A DNA stretch of 64,000 nt from Molanna angustata. Its lineage: Eukaryota > Arthropoda > Insecta > Trichoptera > Molannidae. Each line of letters begins with the position of its first letter. Positions within the stretch are counted from its first letter, which is position 1. Below are positions 21,228 through 33,117 of the stretch, piece after piece. The position numbers and the translations under genes are program-made. The notes under the pieces were generated by a model. It did not search any database and was not told the origin of the DNA. It saw nothing but the letters and a program-made list of their open reading frames with translations. The DNA is taken from the NCBI GenBank assembly GCA_963576475.1, contig OY754987.1:11402847-11466846 (forward strand). Direction: 5' to 3'.

Positions 21228-21672
21228 ATTGAAGATCCTGTAGCGGACTTGTCAAAATCGCTCTATCGGATCAATAAACGACTTCTGGATCTTCTACCCT
21301 CCACGGCGATTGAAGATCCTGTAGCGGACTTGTCAAGATCGCTCTATCGGATCAATAAGCGACTTCTGGATCTTCTACCGTCCACGGCGATTGAAGATCC
21401 TGTAGCGGACTTGTCAAGATCGCTCTATCGGATCAATAAGCGACTTCTGGATCTTCTACCGTCCACGGCGATTGAAGATCCTGTAGCGGACTTGTCAAGA
21501 CGACTTTTGGATCTTCTACCCTCCACGGCGATTGAATATCCTGTAGCGGACTTGTCAAGATCGCTCTATCGGATCAATAAGCGACTTCTGGATCTTCTAC
21601 CGTCCACGGCGATTGAAGATCCTGTAGCGGACTTGTCAAGACGACTTTTGGATCTTCTACCCTCCACGCCTC
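21228..21672 (+). repeat. 81/60-bp in-frame minisatellite inside a 192-codon ORF
   Basis: The ORF 21132-21710 is mostly a repeat of IEDPVADLSRSLYRINK followed by RLLDLLPSTA (27 residues, 81 bp). Two units lack exactly seven residues (21 bp), so all length changes are multiples of three. About six units are present, almost identical in DNA. The flanking 30 residues on each side are unremarkable. Coding is possible but unsupported: near-identity at the DNA level argues for recent satellite amplification rather than selection. Confidence 0.8.
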
Positions 21673-21719
21673 TTATTGTGTTGATCTTCATGTTAGGTGA
21701 CGATACATAAATTCTTGAC

Positions 21720-22535
21720 ATTTTTTTATCGAAATTTCTCTCATTTTTTTTCCGTTATAATAATAACGCTTCTTCTGGATGTAGTATCCGTTAGGGTGGG
21801 GATTCCGTTCAAATAACGGCCCGTTAACACATTAACGACACAGTGTTGGCAAACAGCGCTGAAGATAAATGAATATTTTATTCGATACACTGAATCCATT
21901 TTAAAATGACTACGCAGATTTTTTATTATATTACGATGTAAATACGAGCAGAAATTGGGTTTATCTTCTTTTATTTTTAATTTACACCTTTTAGCAGACT
22001 TATTTTTTTACAATGTACAGGTTTCAACGTCGCTAATGATTATTTATTCAATAACAAAGGGCTTCTCGCCTTTCTTCTCTCAGAAAAAAAAATATTGATT
22101 GTTAAAAATAAAACTCAGCATAAGCTTGAACATAAAAATATGTTGTATACCGTATAGGTACCTATGATGTGTACCACGCAGAAGAAACGCGCTGAAAATC
22201 TGTGTTATTCAGTGTTCGTACTATATTATAATTGTATCAGATTAAACATGAATTATATTATTATATGATCATCTTACTAAAAATATAAATTCGCATAAAC
22301 ACACATTATATAATCCAACTTCGTCTCCTTTCAGATGTTAAAAATATGTCAAAAATATCATTGACTTTTGACAGGAAAAAAAAAACAATGTTTGCGTACA
22401 TGCAATATTCGATTTACATAAACAAGCTAAAAAAAATATTTCTGGCGCAGTTCAGGGGGTGACATATATGCGAGAGCATTGTCACCTCATGTATAAGGAC
22501 TGCTGCTTTAATTGCAAATAAAAAAAAAACAAATT
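21720..22535. other. no supported gene
   Basis: AT-rich. 22372-22412 (gacaggaaaa, caatgtttgcgtacatgcaat) is a short match to the end of the dispersed element at 40880-41256, reversed relative to 1482-1560. Confidence 0.4.
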
Positions 22536-22766
22536 CTCAATAGATGGCGTTACGAAAAGGTTTCTTCGTCCCTTCGTAGATGGTGATGGTGTATCAGTTT
22601 ATTTTCAATCATATTCTTATTGTTATAACGAAGTTATGGATAGGAAACGCTGTTAATGTGAAAAAAATAAAAAGTCTATTTAATATTATGTTCAAAAGAA
22701 AATTTAAAAACATCGTCGCCATCTATCGAATGGCAATGAAAAAAATGTAAAGCCATCTATTGAGAA
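22536..22766. mobile_element. small TIR element (MITE-like), about 230 bp
   Basis: The left end ttctcaatagatggcgttac and right end taaagccatctattgagaa are inverted copies. The same end motif occurs near 83, 40880 and 48835, so it is a dispersed family. It is non-coding. Confidence 0.6.
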
Positions 22767-22769
22767 AAT

Positions 22770-23230
22770 GGTTGGAAAGCAATGAAAGCCGCGATACTTA
22801 TGCATGAGGTTACAATATTTTTGCGGAGATGTCTCCTCTCACCCGCGCCAAAATTACAAGTTTATTTTTTATTTAATATTTTATTTTGGTATAATGAAAT
22901 TTTTATAATACATTTAATCAACCATCGAAACCCTCAAGGTTTATCTAAGGTTGACGAGTTCAGAAGTTAGTAAGTTTAAAATAAATGTTGCGATGCAGGT
23001 TCCGACCTACGACATCCGAGCAATCCAAGGAACATGCTCCTAGAGCACATATCCATCGTCATCGGACTTCATCATATTATACCTTTTCAAGTGGGTTATA
23101 TTTTAAGTATGTAATGAATATATGCAATAGCTCACCGTTTATGTCATTTAATATTTTTGGTAGGAGATATTCCCATGTTCTCATGCCATATTTATTATTG
23201 TACACAGGTACAAAATATATTTATTTAAAT
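22770..23230. other. no supported gene; Bel/Pao left flank
   Basis: Two small ORFs (62 and 90 codons) without recognisable features. The Bel/Pao target duplication agttt is at 23231-23235. Confidence 0.4.
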
Positions 23231-23235
23231 AGTTT

Positions 23236-23497
23236 TGTAGAAGCATATTTCCTTTAAATCCCTTCCATGCCATTGTCCCCTCACCGATGTATGAGAATTG
23301 TCACTTGTCAAAATAATTTTGGGTGACAATAAGTGTCAAGAAAGAAATTAACCAGTACAAGTTTGAAGACCACTGCGTGTGGATGTGTGCACAGAAAAAA
23401 TAATCAGTGAACCAGGAGTATAGAAGCATCGGTGAGATAGTTTAAAAATACAGTCCACTACCTACCATCTAATACCCATCACCTGATGTTTTCTACA
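23236..23497 (+). repeat. 5' LTR of Bel/Pao element
   Basis: It begins TGTAGAA and ends TTCTACA (7-bp inverted ends). It differs from the 3' LTR at two positions only (cctttaaatc versus cctttaagtc; cccatc versus ccgatc), indicating a recent insertion. Confidence 0.97.
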
Positions 23498-23506
23498 TAA
23501 ATATTT

Positions 23507-23524
23507 TGGCCCTTCTAACCGAAT
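23507..23524 (+). promoter_or_regulatory. candidate tRNA primer-binding site
   Basis: TGG followed by cccttctaaccgaat starts 9 bp after the 5' LTR, as expected for a site complementary to a tRNA 3' CCA end. The matching tRNA was not identified. Confidence 0.4.
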
Positions 23525-23804
23525 TTGAAGTGTTTTTTTTTGTGTTATTTGTTGCGAATTCTGCATGTTGCGGTGGTTTCAAATAGTAATTTGTAGGTAC
23601 TCAATTTTGTTACAATATTATGGTGATTAATTATCACATAATATTATTTTGTGATTATTGTGAGGTATAATAAGGTACCATATTAATGTTAATAACATTA
23701 TTGTGAATGCAGTCGGGTAGAATAAAATACCACATTATTATTGATACAGTGAATTTGTGTTTGCATGCAATTATAGTTTATAAATATAAGTTTAAAATTT
23801 TAAA

Positions 23805-25070
23805 ATGGCTGATAACATTAAAGCAAGGATGTTAAATGCTATTTCTAGAATTAGGAATACATATGAATTAAGAGATCTGTGTGAAAAAGGAAATATTGAA
23901 CAAGATGAAATATTTTTAGCTAGATGTCAGCGAGTTGACGAATGGTATAAATTGGTCAATGAATTAAGTGACAGCTTGATTGGAATATATACTGATACCA
24001 AATGTGATACAGCATTAAAGGAATTGAGTGAAATAATTCAGAAATGTGACATTATGTATTTTGAAATAATGAGAATTAAAAATCGTTTATCTAATGGTGT
24101 GAAAATAAATGCAACTGATGAATGTAATAAAATTCAGAGAGCTCCTATAATAAATTTACCTGTTTTTGATTCCAACGTCGAAAATTGGAATTCGTTTCAT
24201 GACATATTTGTGTCATTGATTCATGATAATATTGGATATACAGACATAGAAAAATTTCATTATTTGCGAACGTCCATAAAGGGATTTGCATCAACATTTG
24301 TTAATTTACCACTGATTAGTGATAATTATAATATTGCTTGGAGTACATTGTGTGGACATTATACTAATACAAGATTACAATTTGAATATTACATGAATAA
24401 AATGTTTCAATGCAAATCTTTAGTTGGTGAAAATGTAGGGCAATTAAGCGAATTATATCACACATTTAATGAAAATATATTAGCTCTGTCAAATATGAAA
24501 TGTGAAAAAATGTTAGATCAGGTATGGGGATTTATAATTATTAATAAATTGGATGAATCTACACGTCGAATAGTGGAAAGTAGATAAGATATTCAGGAAA
24601 TTCCTTCAATAAATAGAATATTTGAAATAATTCGAAGTCAATTGCAAGTATTAAAATTTTCACGTCAGAGTAATTCACAAGTAAAGCGTAATAATTATAA
24701 TCATAATTCAGACAAAGGGTTTGTAGGTAATATTCGCCAACTTGAATGCTATATGTGTAAGGGTAGTCATACGATACACAATTGTGACACATTTATTAAT
24801 AAAACTGTATCAGAGAGAAAGGATATTGTCTCTAAATTGAAATTATGTTTTTGTTGTTTTGGAAAACATCTGATAAAGGATTGTAAGTCTAACAAAAAGT
24901 GTCAAACTTGTGATAGGAAACATAATGTTTTATTGCATACTGATAATTCATCGGTAGTAGGTATCTGCCATAAAGGGATTCGGGGTAATGAATCTATTGG
25001 TCAAGTGATATTAGGAACAATTATAGGATATGTCGAGGGAAAAGATGGGCAAGGCCAAGTGTTAAGTTGA
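23805..25070 (+). pseudogene. Bel/Pao gag (broken)
   Basis: It starts MADNIKARML. Residues about 120-200 carry the DUF1759-type Pao Gag core (LPVFDSNVENWNSFHDIF, then IEKFHYLRTSIKG). An in-frame TAA at 24585-24587 interrupts it; the frame then continues through three cysteine-histidine knuckles (C-x2-C-x3-H-x4-C at CYMCKGSHTIHNC and CFCCFGKHLIKDC, and CCHH at CQTCDRKHNVLLH). The frame ends at a TGA (25068-25070), directly where the protease begins in the next frame. Gag normally forms the retrotransposon particle and binds its RNA. The TAA makes this copy non-functional unless it is read through. Confidence 0.9.
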
Positions 25071-28000
25071 TTCTGGAAGTCAGGTTACTTTGATGTCTGG
25101 GAAGTTTTGTAAGAATATAGGATTCTATTCAAAAGGGCATTCTGTATCATTGACAACGCTGTCTTCTACTAATATTAATGTAAAGGGTTCTATGCAATTT
25201 TGTTTATTTAATAATAAATATAACAAGTCGCTATTTGTAAAGAGTGTAGTGGTGGATGCGCTTCCATCAAACTTGCCTAGGAGAGATTTATCTCATCATT
25301 GTAGAGTTTTGACTCAAGATTTAGAATTGGCAGATAATGAATTTTGGAAAAGCAGTAATATTGATATATTATTAGGTGCTGACATGTATGGAAAATTGTT
25401 TACAGGAAATTGTAAAAAATTATCAGAAGATTTATATGCATTTGAGACCATATTTGGGTTTGTAATTTTAGGTCAAGATTTTGTACATGATAACAATGAG
25501 TTGTTAACATGTTTTGTATCATCTGATGTGTTAGATGAAAAATTAAAAGGGTTTTGGGAAATAGAAGAGGTAAACACAGTATCAAGTAGTAGGAAAATGT
25601 CACATTCGGATGAGGAATGTGTTCAGTTATACAATGATTTACATTATCGTAATGACGACGGTAGATTTGTAGTACCGCTCTTATTAAAAAAAGATATTCA
25701 CGTACCATGTGTTGGTACTTTTGGTTTTGCTCTTAAAAGATTAACTCATATGGAAAGAAAATTTTGTAATAATTTGGAAATTAAACTTGAATATACAAAG
25801 TTCATGAAGGAATATGAGATGTTAGGACACATGAAAGAAGTTCCTTTACAAGGCGATCCAAATGTATATTATATTCCTCATCACTGTGTTCTGAAACCTG
25901 ATAGTTTATCTACTAAATTGAGAGTTGTTTTTGATGGCAGTTCTAATACGAACGCAACTGGTGCATTAAACAAATATTTACATGTAGGTCCAAAGTTGCA
26001 AAAGGATATAATCGAATTATTGTTAAAGTTTAGAATCTATAAAATCGGGTTTTCTGCTGACATAACTAAAATGTATAGACAAATATCTATCAGGCAAGAA
26101 GATAGAAGATATCAGCATGTATTGTGGCGAGAAGATCCGTCACAACCTGTCAAAGAATATGAGTTATGCACTGTGACATATGGTTTAGGAAGCTCAATAT
26201 AAAATGCAATTCAAACAATAAATCAGTTAGCTTTGGATGAAAGTGATAAATACCCATTAGGTGCTAAAGCTCTTCGTAATAGTACATATGTAGATGATAT
26301 TATATGCGGTGATCATAATATTGAAGATGCTATTATTTTACGAGATCAGTTGATTTCTATTTTACGAAGTGGTTGTTTTGAATTGTCAAAATGGGCAACT
26401 AACTGTCCTGAATTTATTCAAGATTTTAATAAATCTGATAGCAGTGTGATCTGTTTTGCTGAAGACAGTAATCATATTAAATTATTAGGAATTAAATGGG
26501 ATTTTGTGAATGATGTTTTTAGTTATCAGGTTAAGAAAATTGATATTAAATATACAAAGCGTATGATTCTATCGGTCGTTTCATCTATATATGACCCTGT
26601 AGGATGGATCACTCCGTTTACATTTTTATTGAAAAGTTTCATTCAAAATTTGTGGAAAATGAAATTGCGACGGGATGATATTATTCCAGAATCCACGAAA
26701 GTGCAGTGGAATAAAATAGTTGATCAAATGTCTTTATTAGAGGAATTTAAATTGAGTAGGTTTTTTGGAACAAGCGTTGATAGTCAGTGTTATTTAGTTG
26801 GCTTTTCTGACGCCTCTAATGACGGATATAGCGCTGTTTGTTATTTGGTTACTGAGGACAGTAAACAAATATCTCTGGTGACTGCCAAGACTAAGGTTGC
26901 TCCAATTAAGATGCAAGCGATACCACGCTTGGAGCTCTGTGGTGCATTATTATTATCAAAATTAATTAAATATACTTTATCTGTATTTCAAGATGCAATT
27001 ATTATAAAGGATGTATATATGTACACAGATTCTAGAATTGTTTTGTCGTGGCTTAAAACACCATCATATCTATTAAAATTATTTGTTGCAAATCGAAGAG
27101 AACGTATTTGGGAAAACGTGCCTCATGGAAAATGGTTTCATGTGAGATCTCAATGTAATCCAGCAGATTGTGCATCTAGAGGATTATATCCAGAAGAATT
27201 AGTTGGTCACACGTTGTGGATAAACGGTCCAGAGTGGCTGTTAGAACCTGTTGACAGATGGCCACGGTGTGATGATTATATTGTACCTGCACAATTGCCA
27301 GAATATAAAGGGTTAGTTAATCAATCTAATGCTTTAATTTTAGAAGATAAAGATAGATTAGGATTGTATAACATGACAAATAAATATACAAAGTTAACAC
27401 GTATAGTAGCTTGGATTTTAAGGTTTAAAAATAATTGTCTGTTGAATGTTAATAATCGCACTAAAGGAGATTTGTGTAATAGGGGAATGGAAATTAGTTT
27501 ACAAACAATTATAAAATATGATCAGAGTTTACATTTTATGAAGGATATTAATATGTTAAAATACAAAAATCAATGCGATAATCCTCAACTGCAGAAGTTG
27601 AATTGTTTTATAGATAAACAGGGACTTGTCAGAGTGGGCGGAAGAATTAGATATTCTGCACTACCTGATAAAATGAAATTTCCAATATTATTACATAAGC
27701 ATGGTGAATTTGGAAAATTGTTGATAAATTATTTTCATATATCATATTTGCATGTGGGTCCCAGATCACTGCAACATTTGATACAACGGAAATATTGGAT
27801 TGTTTCAGCGAGAAATAGAATTATGTAAGTCTGTTTTGTCAAAGTGTCTTGTGTGTAAGCGACTGACTTGCCAGCTATTCGGGTTACTCGTCATCGACCA
27901 TTCATAAACGTATCAATTGACTTAGGCGGGCCGTTTATTTTGAAGGAAAATAAACGTCGCAATTCGAAAACGTATAAGGCATACTTTTGTGTTTTCGTAT

Positions 28001-28812
28001 GTATGACTACAAAGGCCATACATATTGAAATTGTCAATGAATTATCTACTAGTGCATTTATTGCTTGCTTAGAGAGATTTGTATCTCGACGTGGTTTATG
28101 TACTACAGTATATAGCGATTGCGGAACAAATTTGGTTGGCACACGTAAATATTTGACTGGAGTTTTCAAATTTTATAATGACTGTATCCAGGATACAGAT
28201 TTTCGAAATTTCTGTCTCGAAAAATGCATCGATTGGCATTTGAATCCTCCTAAAGGTCCACATTTTGGTGGCCTACATGAGATCAACGTAAGATCTATAA
28301 AGTATCACTTAAAGCGAGTTGTTGGCAACCAAGTGATGACTTATGAGGAATTTAATACAGTATTAATTAAGATCGAGGCGGTAGTGAATTCCAGACCACT
28401 TGTTCCAATGTGTAATGATATTGACAGCGTAGATGCCTTAACGCCAGCTCACTTTATTATAAGTGAGGTATTGGTTGGTATTCCAGAGTATGACGTCACA
28501 GATATTAAATTGAATAGGTTAGATAGATGGCAGATGATCACAAGAATGTATCAGGATTTTTGGAAACGTTGAAGTGTGGAATACCTCACTTCACTTCAAC
28601 AGCGTAAAAAGTGGTTCACTTCAGTGCCTAATATACAGGTGGGAGATTTAGTGTTAGTGAAAGAAAAAAGGTTACATCCTTTACAATGCAAATTGGGAAG
28701 AATTGTGGCTACCATGCCAGGAAAGGATAATATTGTACGGGTGGTAAAAGTTAAGACAAAAGAGGGAATATTTGTTCGACCTGTTGTGAAAATATGTCCC
28801 TTAGATGTTTAA
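25066..28812 (+). pseudogene. Bel/Pao pol: protease, RT, RNase H, integrase (broken)
   Basis: The frame opens at VDSGSQ (protease active site, 25069-25077). RT motifs are LRVVFDGS, ADITKMYRQI and YVDD (26287-26298). RNase H is marked by GFSDAS, PRLELCGALLL, YTDSR and NPADCASRG. The integrase zinc finger has H-x4-H then C-x2-C, but in a shifted frame around 27820-27860. Integrase acidic residues are D (27919), D (28117) and E (28279). Defects: TAA at 26200-26202 inside RT; TAA at 27826-27828 with a frame change and an apparent loss of the usual spacer between the CxxC and the LPAIRV segment; TGA at 28570-28572 where relatives have Trp. The protein ends at 28812. Confidence 0.93.
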
Positions 28813-29152
28813 TAGAAATAGTTAAGAATAATGTTAGTCTTATAGTTTTAGTTGGTTATTATAACAATTAAGTTAAATGTGTTTTCGTTATGACAGAAAG
28901 GTCTGTCTATTGTTTTCATTGATATAGTCTTTTTGAATTCTTTTTGAACTATCTTTTTGAATTTTTTTAATGTGATTTTGTTGTGGATAGTAGGTATGTT
29001 TTGAATTTTTTTTGTGTGTTTGTAATTTCATGAATTGGACAATGTGGAGTTTTATTTTGTGATGGCTGCATTAGTGATATGAATTTGTTAAAAGTTAATT
29101 TTGTTTGTGGCCACCGTGATATGTACAATTCGTCAAATTTTGTTTAAAATTT

Positions 29153-29165
29153 GAGTGGGCGGTTA
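29153..29165 (+). promoter_or_regulatory. candidate polypurine tract
   Basis: The short purine-rich gagtgggcgg lies immediately before the 3' LTR, where plus-strand DNA priming occurs in LTR elements. It is short and imperfect. Confidence 0.4.
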
Positions 29166-29427
29166 TGTAGAAGCATATTTCCTTTAAGTCCCTTCCATGC
29201 CATTGTCCCCTCACCGATGTATGAGAATTGTCACTTGTCAAAATAATTTTGGGTGACAATAAGTGTCAAGAAAGAAATTAACCAGTACAAGTTTGAAGAC
29301 CACTGCGTGTGGATGTGTGCACAGAAAAAATAATCAGTGAACCAGGAGTATAGAAGCATCGGTGAGATAGTTTAAAAATACAGTCCACTACCTACCATCT
29401 AATACCGATCACCTGATGTTTTCTACA
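29166..29427 (+). repeat. 3' LTR of Bel/Pao element
   Basis: It is 260 of 262 bases identical to the 5' LTR and followed by the agttt duplication. Confidence 0.97.
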
Positions 29428-29432
29428 AGTTT

Positions 29433-30460
29433 AACTCTCTAAGGTATTTGCTACGTGCTTTCTTTAAATTGATTGATATTATCATGTTCATAATTATGTA
29501 AAGATTCTAATTCATTTTAGTAGAGTATTTATTGATTAATTAAAATAAAATACAACCTAGATGAAAGTGACATCTGTAGATTATATTGTTAAACATATTA
29601 ATAAAAATATTGATAGATGTTTAGTTTGGTTCAGAACCATTTGAATGATTACTTTAAAGAATGTTATAAGTATATTTTGACAAATGTCGTCAAACTGGAT
29701 TTTATAAAATTATTTCATTACTTTTTGTTGTTGTATATTATGCTTCTTTATGTTCACTTTGTACTTTTTATTGTTGTATATAATATGCTTCTTTATGTTT
29801 TTATAGTATTTGTATAATTATGTCTTATATATAAAGTTTTTTTTTACTGTTTTTATCTCGGATGCTTTAATATGTTGTGTTCACTTTCAATAGGATGTTG
29901 ATATTATATAAAATTATTAAGATATACTTTCTTGTATCCGATTGTCAATGTCTATAAGTGTCCCAAATAAAATAAATTATTTTGGCTGTTTCTATGCAAG
30001 GGTGAATAATTTAAATATATAAAAGTAATTTAAATAGGGAACAATAAAAAGTTGTTATTAAGAAAAAAGAATAATAGATTGCCATTCTAGATAGACTTCC
30101 TCTAGTAAAAACAACATTAACTGTAACTTGTATATGGACATATTAATCTTGTATTTTTTTTCTTTTTTTTTGCGTATGGCATCGACATCAGCTTGGCTCA
30201 AAGTCGAAACTCTGCTGTCAAAAAAAAAATCTTGTATTTATATTATTGTAAAAATTGTAATAAAACGTTTATTGTGAAGCATCAAGTAATTGAAAAATCA
30301 AACCACACCATCCAAGAACGATATTTCTGGATAAGAGAGGTATCCCATAATTTTCAATGCTAGAAGTCAATATTATTTATTCAATAAAATGTCAATGCAA
30401 AAAAAAATGAAACTTATAAATACTGTTGAATGGTGAAATCATCGTCTTTATTTTAGGAGT
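29433..30460. other. no supported gene
   Basis: AT-rich flank. Only short low-complexity ORFs (for example 29617-29817, Leu/Tyr/Phe-rich) are present. Confidence 0.5.
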
Positions 30461-30465
30461 AATAT

Positions 30466-30532
30466 ATACATACATACCATCACGCCATGTCCCTTACGGG
30501 GTAGGCGAGGTAGGCAGAGAGGAGTAAAATAT
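30466..30532 (-). mobile_element. LINE 3'-tail fragment
   Basis: The sequence tacataccatcacgccatgt, then cccttacggggtagg and ggcagagagg, is the reverse complement of the tail at 20215-20270. Only the end is present. Confidence 0.7.
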
Positions 30533-30621
30533 ACCTACTGTATAACTTTCAATTTAAAAAATAAATAAAATCTTTTACAAATTTCATATAGCCTTAATAA
30601 TCCGTTAGTACCATGCCACTT
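30533..30621. other. spacer
   Basis: Short AT-rich spacer. Confidence 0.4.
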
Positions 30622-31641
30622 ATCCAACTGTCGATTCGTTCATGAGAATTCAATTCTCTTAATGAATCGACATTATTAAGCCAAGATGCGAGTACGAAGG
30701 AAAATTTTGTATGGTGTAGTGGACTGTTTGCAAGCTAATAACACCAACTAGAGGCCTCGCAGCATATATGTTCCTATACATGGATTTACTCAGAATTCGG
30801 AGTAGAACATTTTATGTGAGTTTTGTGTGTGTGTGTCTGTGTATCTGTCTGTGTGTCTGTGTGTCCCCCCCCTTATAACTTTTGATCCGCTCAATTTACA
30901 GAGCCCAAATTTTTAGAATATATAAACAGTTATAGGCCTACAAAACTTTTGTACTCAGAAGTGTAAATTTTTGTTTCAGTCAGGGGTGATCAACTTTTGA
31001 AATTTTGGTTTATTTTTCCATATATCTCAGAAACCATAAAAGCTAGAACGCTGAAATTTGCTATAAACATAGACAAATACAAAATCTCAAATGATTTTTT
31101 TAAAAAAAAATACAGGGTTTCTCAAAAATTTTTTATTAAGAAAAATATTTTTTTTATGATAAATTTATGAGTTTAACTGCCTATATTTCCAATTTTATTA
31201 AAAATATCAAAAAAAGCCGAAACACCCCAACTAGACAATTCAATTTTATATAAAAAAATATTAACATTGTATTAGCACATCTCAAATTTTTTTTAATAAT
31301 TTTTATAAAAAAATGAATTTAGTGACGACATTGCTTCATACAATTTGTATGGCAATCGCCTACACACAATATCTAAGAAGTCTTAATTGTTTGATACTAA
31401 TCTCCAAACATACATACATACCATCATTCTGTTTTCATATTCTGGGTAGGATCAAAGGACTGACCTCCATACTATCCTATCTTGACATACATACATATGT
31501 AGGTACATGTGTTGTATAGAAAATCAAATATCTTAAAATATTAAATAATTTGTATTTATGGGATTATAGTTTGGTACTTATTCTTCAACTATACATACTA
31601 TCGCTATCGACAGTTGGATCTCATGTGTTACATGCAACTAG
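30622..31641 (+). mobile_element. Helentron/Helitron-like non-autonomous element, about 1.0 kb
   Basis: It begins TCCAACTGTCGATTCG. A subterminal inverted copy (tatcgacagttgg) lies near the 3' end. A small hairpin (catgt-gtt-acatg) precedes a terminal CTAG, with A before the 5' TC and T after the CTAG. This matches Helitron-type termini (5' TC, 3' hairpin plus CTRR, no target duplication), and the subterminal inverted repeats recall Helentron-derived DINE/HINE elements. An inner TG/TC microsatellite lies at about 30820-30870. A second copy at 53244-54230 (minus) is nested in another repeat. No Rep/helicase ORF. Confidence 0.6.
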
Positions 31642-31649
31642 TCATAATA

Positions 31650-32585
31650 ATGCAGTCATGGTTCAGGATTAAAATGAATGGTTGAGTGCTGGAATATAAG
31701 GAAAAATTGAACCACCGCAGCATACGCGTATTTAAGATTACCTACATCTTGCATCAAGTTTTGATTTTTCCATACATCGCTCAGTCTATGGTCTCAGTAG
31801 TGGTGTACAATAGATACCTACCATGTAGTATCTATTGTATCTATCGTGAATGTTAAAGATTAAAAAATGCGCTTTGAATACATCACAGTATTTAAATATG
31901 ATGGGGCTTATTCGTAAGGAGATATTTTCTTATTGACTTTACATATGAAATATTACATATTATTATGTAGGTTTCTATGAAATATTACATAATATGTAGG
32001 TCGTATGTCTTTGAAAGTAAACGATGATGAATACCTGCCATATTATAATTTTAACAAGCTCTTTATTAATATATACTTAGCTTTACGTTGGAGAATAATG
32101 AGCATCTTGGCTTTTCTTAATATTTTGATAATTATATTTTAATTTCATCGTAAACACTTTTTTCGGGAGTTTAATAAATACACCATACACTGTATTTAAT
32201 TCAATGTAGGCAGAGAGGAGTGAACGCCACATCACATGTTGGGTTACCAACCAAACCAGTATATATCTGCCACAAATGTAAAATTATTCATAAATGGCAT
32301 TAATTTTATTGAAAAAGACGTTTTTTAAAGAAAAAACATAAATGTTATAAATAAATATATTGTGGTGGTATGAATGAAAGTATAAATCAAATCAACAAAC
32401 GATACCAGCAGTTTTCAATCTGTCGATTGATGCGGCTTCCAAACTGTAAAATTCCATAATAATTATGGCCTTATAAGCCGAAACGGTCGTCGGAAGTTGA
32501 ATAAATTCTTTGTAGAATATATGTGTTCATATTTTTCATAAATAACTAACGATACATTAAATTAATAAGTCGTTATTCTTCTTCT
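31650..32585. other. no supported gene
   Basis: AT-rich. 32205-32225 holds a short gtaggcagagaggagt match to the LINE tail. Confidence 0.4.
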
Positions 32586-32589
32586 ATTA

Positions 32590-33010
32590 TTTCTTTTTTT
32601 TGGGACGAAGATGTCCTGATCTCCATCCATCTCTTTGATGGTCGTCTTCTCTGCCTGTTCCACCTTACAATATCCTCCGCATTGCAGGTTCTGCAGATCT
32701 CCTCATTGGGGAATCTGTCTCTGAGAGTTCTGCCCAAGATAGATGTCTGTTGTTATGGGTAGTTGTTTTGTTCTCCCTACCCTTGCTTCAACTCCATGGA
32801 TCATTATGGGTCTGATGCGTGTTTAATAACATATTCGGACCTTACTCTCAACTACATAGCATATGTTTATTGGCCCAAACAGTGTCCCTCATGCATCCGG
32901 AGATAACTGCAGCTTGATTGATTGGTCTGTTCTTTGACTTCATTAAAGAGATCATTGGAACTGGATATATCCATACCTAGCTATTTAAATTTTGTGACCT
33001 ATTCTATTGG
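32590..33010 (-). pseudogene. LINE RT C-terminal relic
   Basis: Minus-strand pieces read MDISSSNDLFNEVKEQTN, AVISGCMRDTVWANKHM, then, after frame breaks, RTLRDRFPNEEICRTCNAED and IVRWNRQRRRPSKRWMEIRT. The order matches the 19341-19690 copy (…ISRCLKESIWRNKHM…TLRDRIRNTEIRKKC…EDIVR). Several frame changes. Confidence 0.7.
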
Positions 33011-33117
33011 CTTATCGTCTACAACCGATTTGCATCTCAGAGACTATTGTGAGACATTTAGTTTTGTCGATCGATATTGTCATATTATGTCTCTTAGCTG
33101 CAAGATGGAACTAGTAT

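Larger units (their letters stand above)
23236..29427 (+). mobile_element. Bel/Pao LTR retrotransposon, structurally complete, coding-defective
   Basis: It is bounded by two 262-bp LTRs (23236-23497 and 29166-29427) and flanked on both sides by the 5-bp duplication agttt (23231-23235, 29428-29432). The order is LTR, leader, gag with three zinc knuckles, aspartic protease, RT, RNase H, HHCC-type zinc finger, DDE integrase, LTR. This order with a DUF1759-type gag and the PRLELCGALLL and YVDD motifs identifies the Bel/Pao superfamily. No envelope ORF follows integrase. The reading frame is broken at several points, so this copy cannot make its proteins. Confidence 0.97.
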
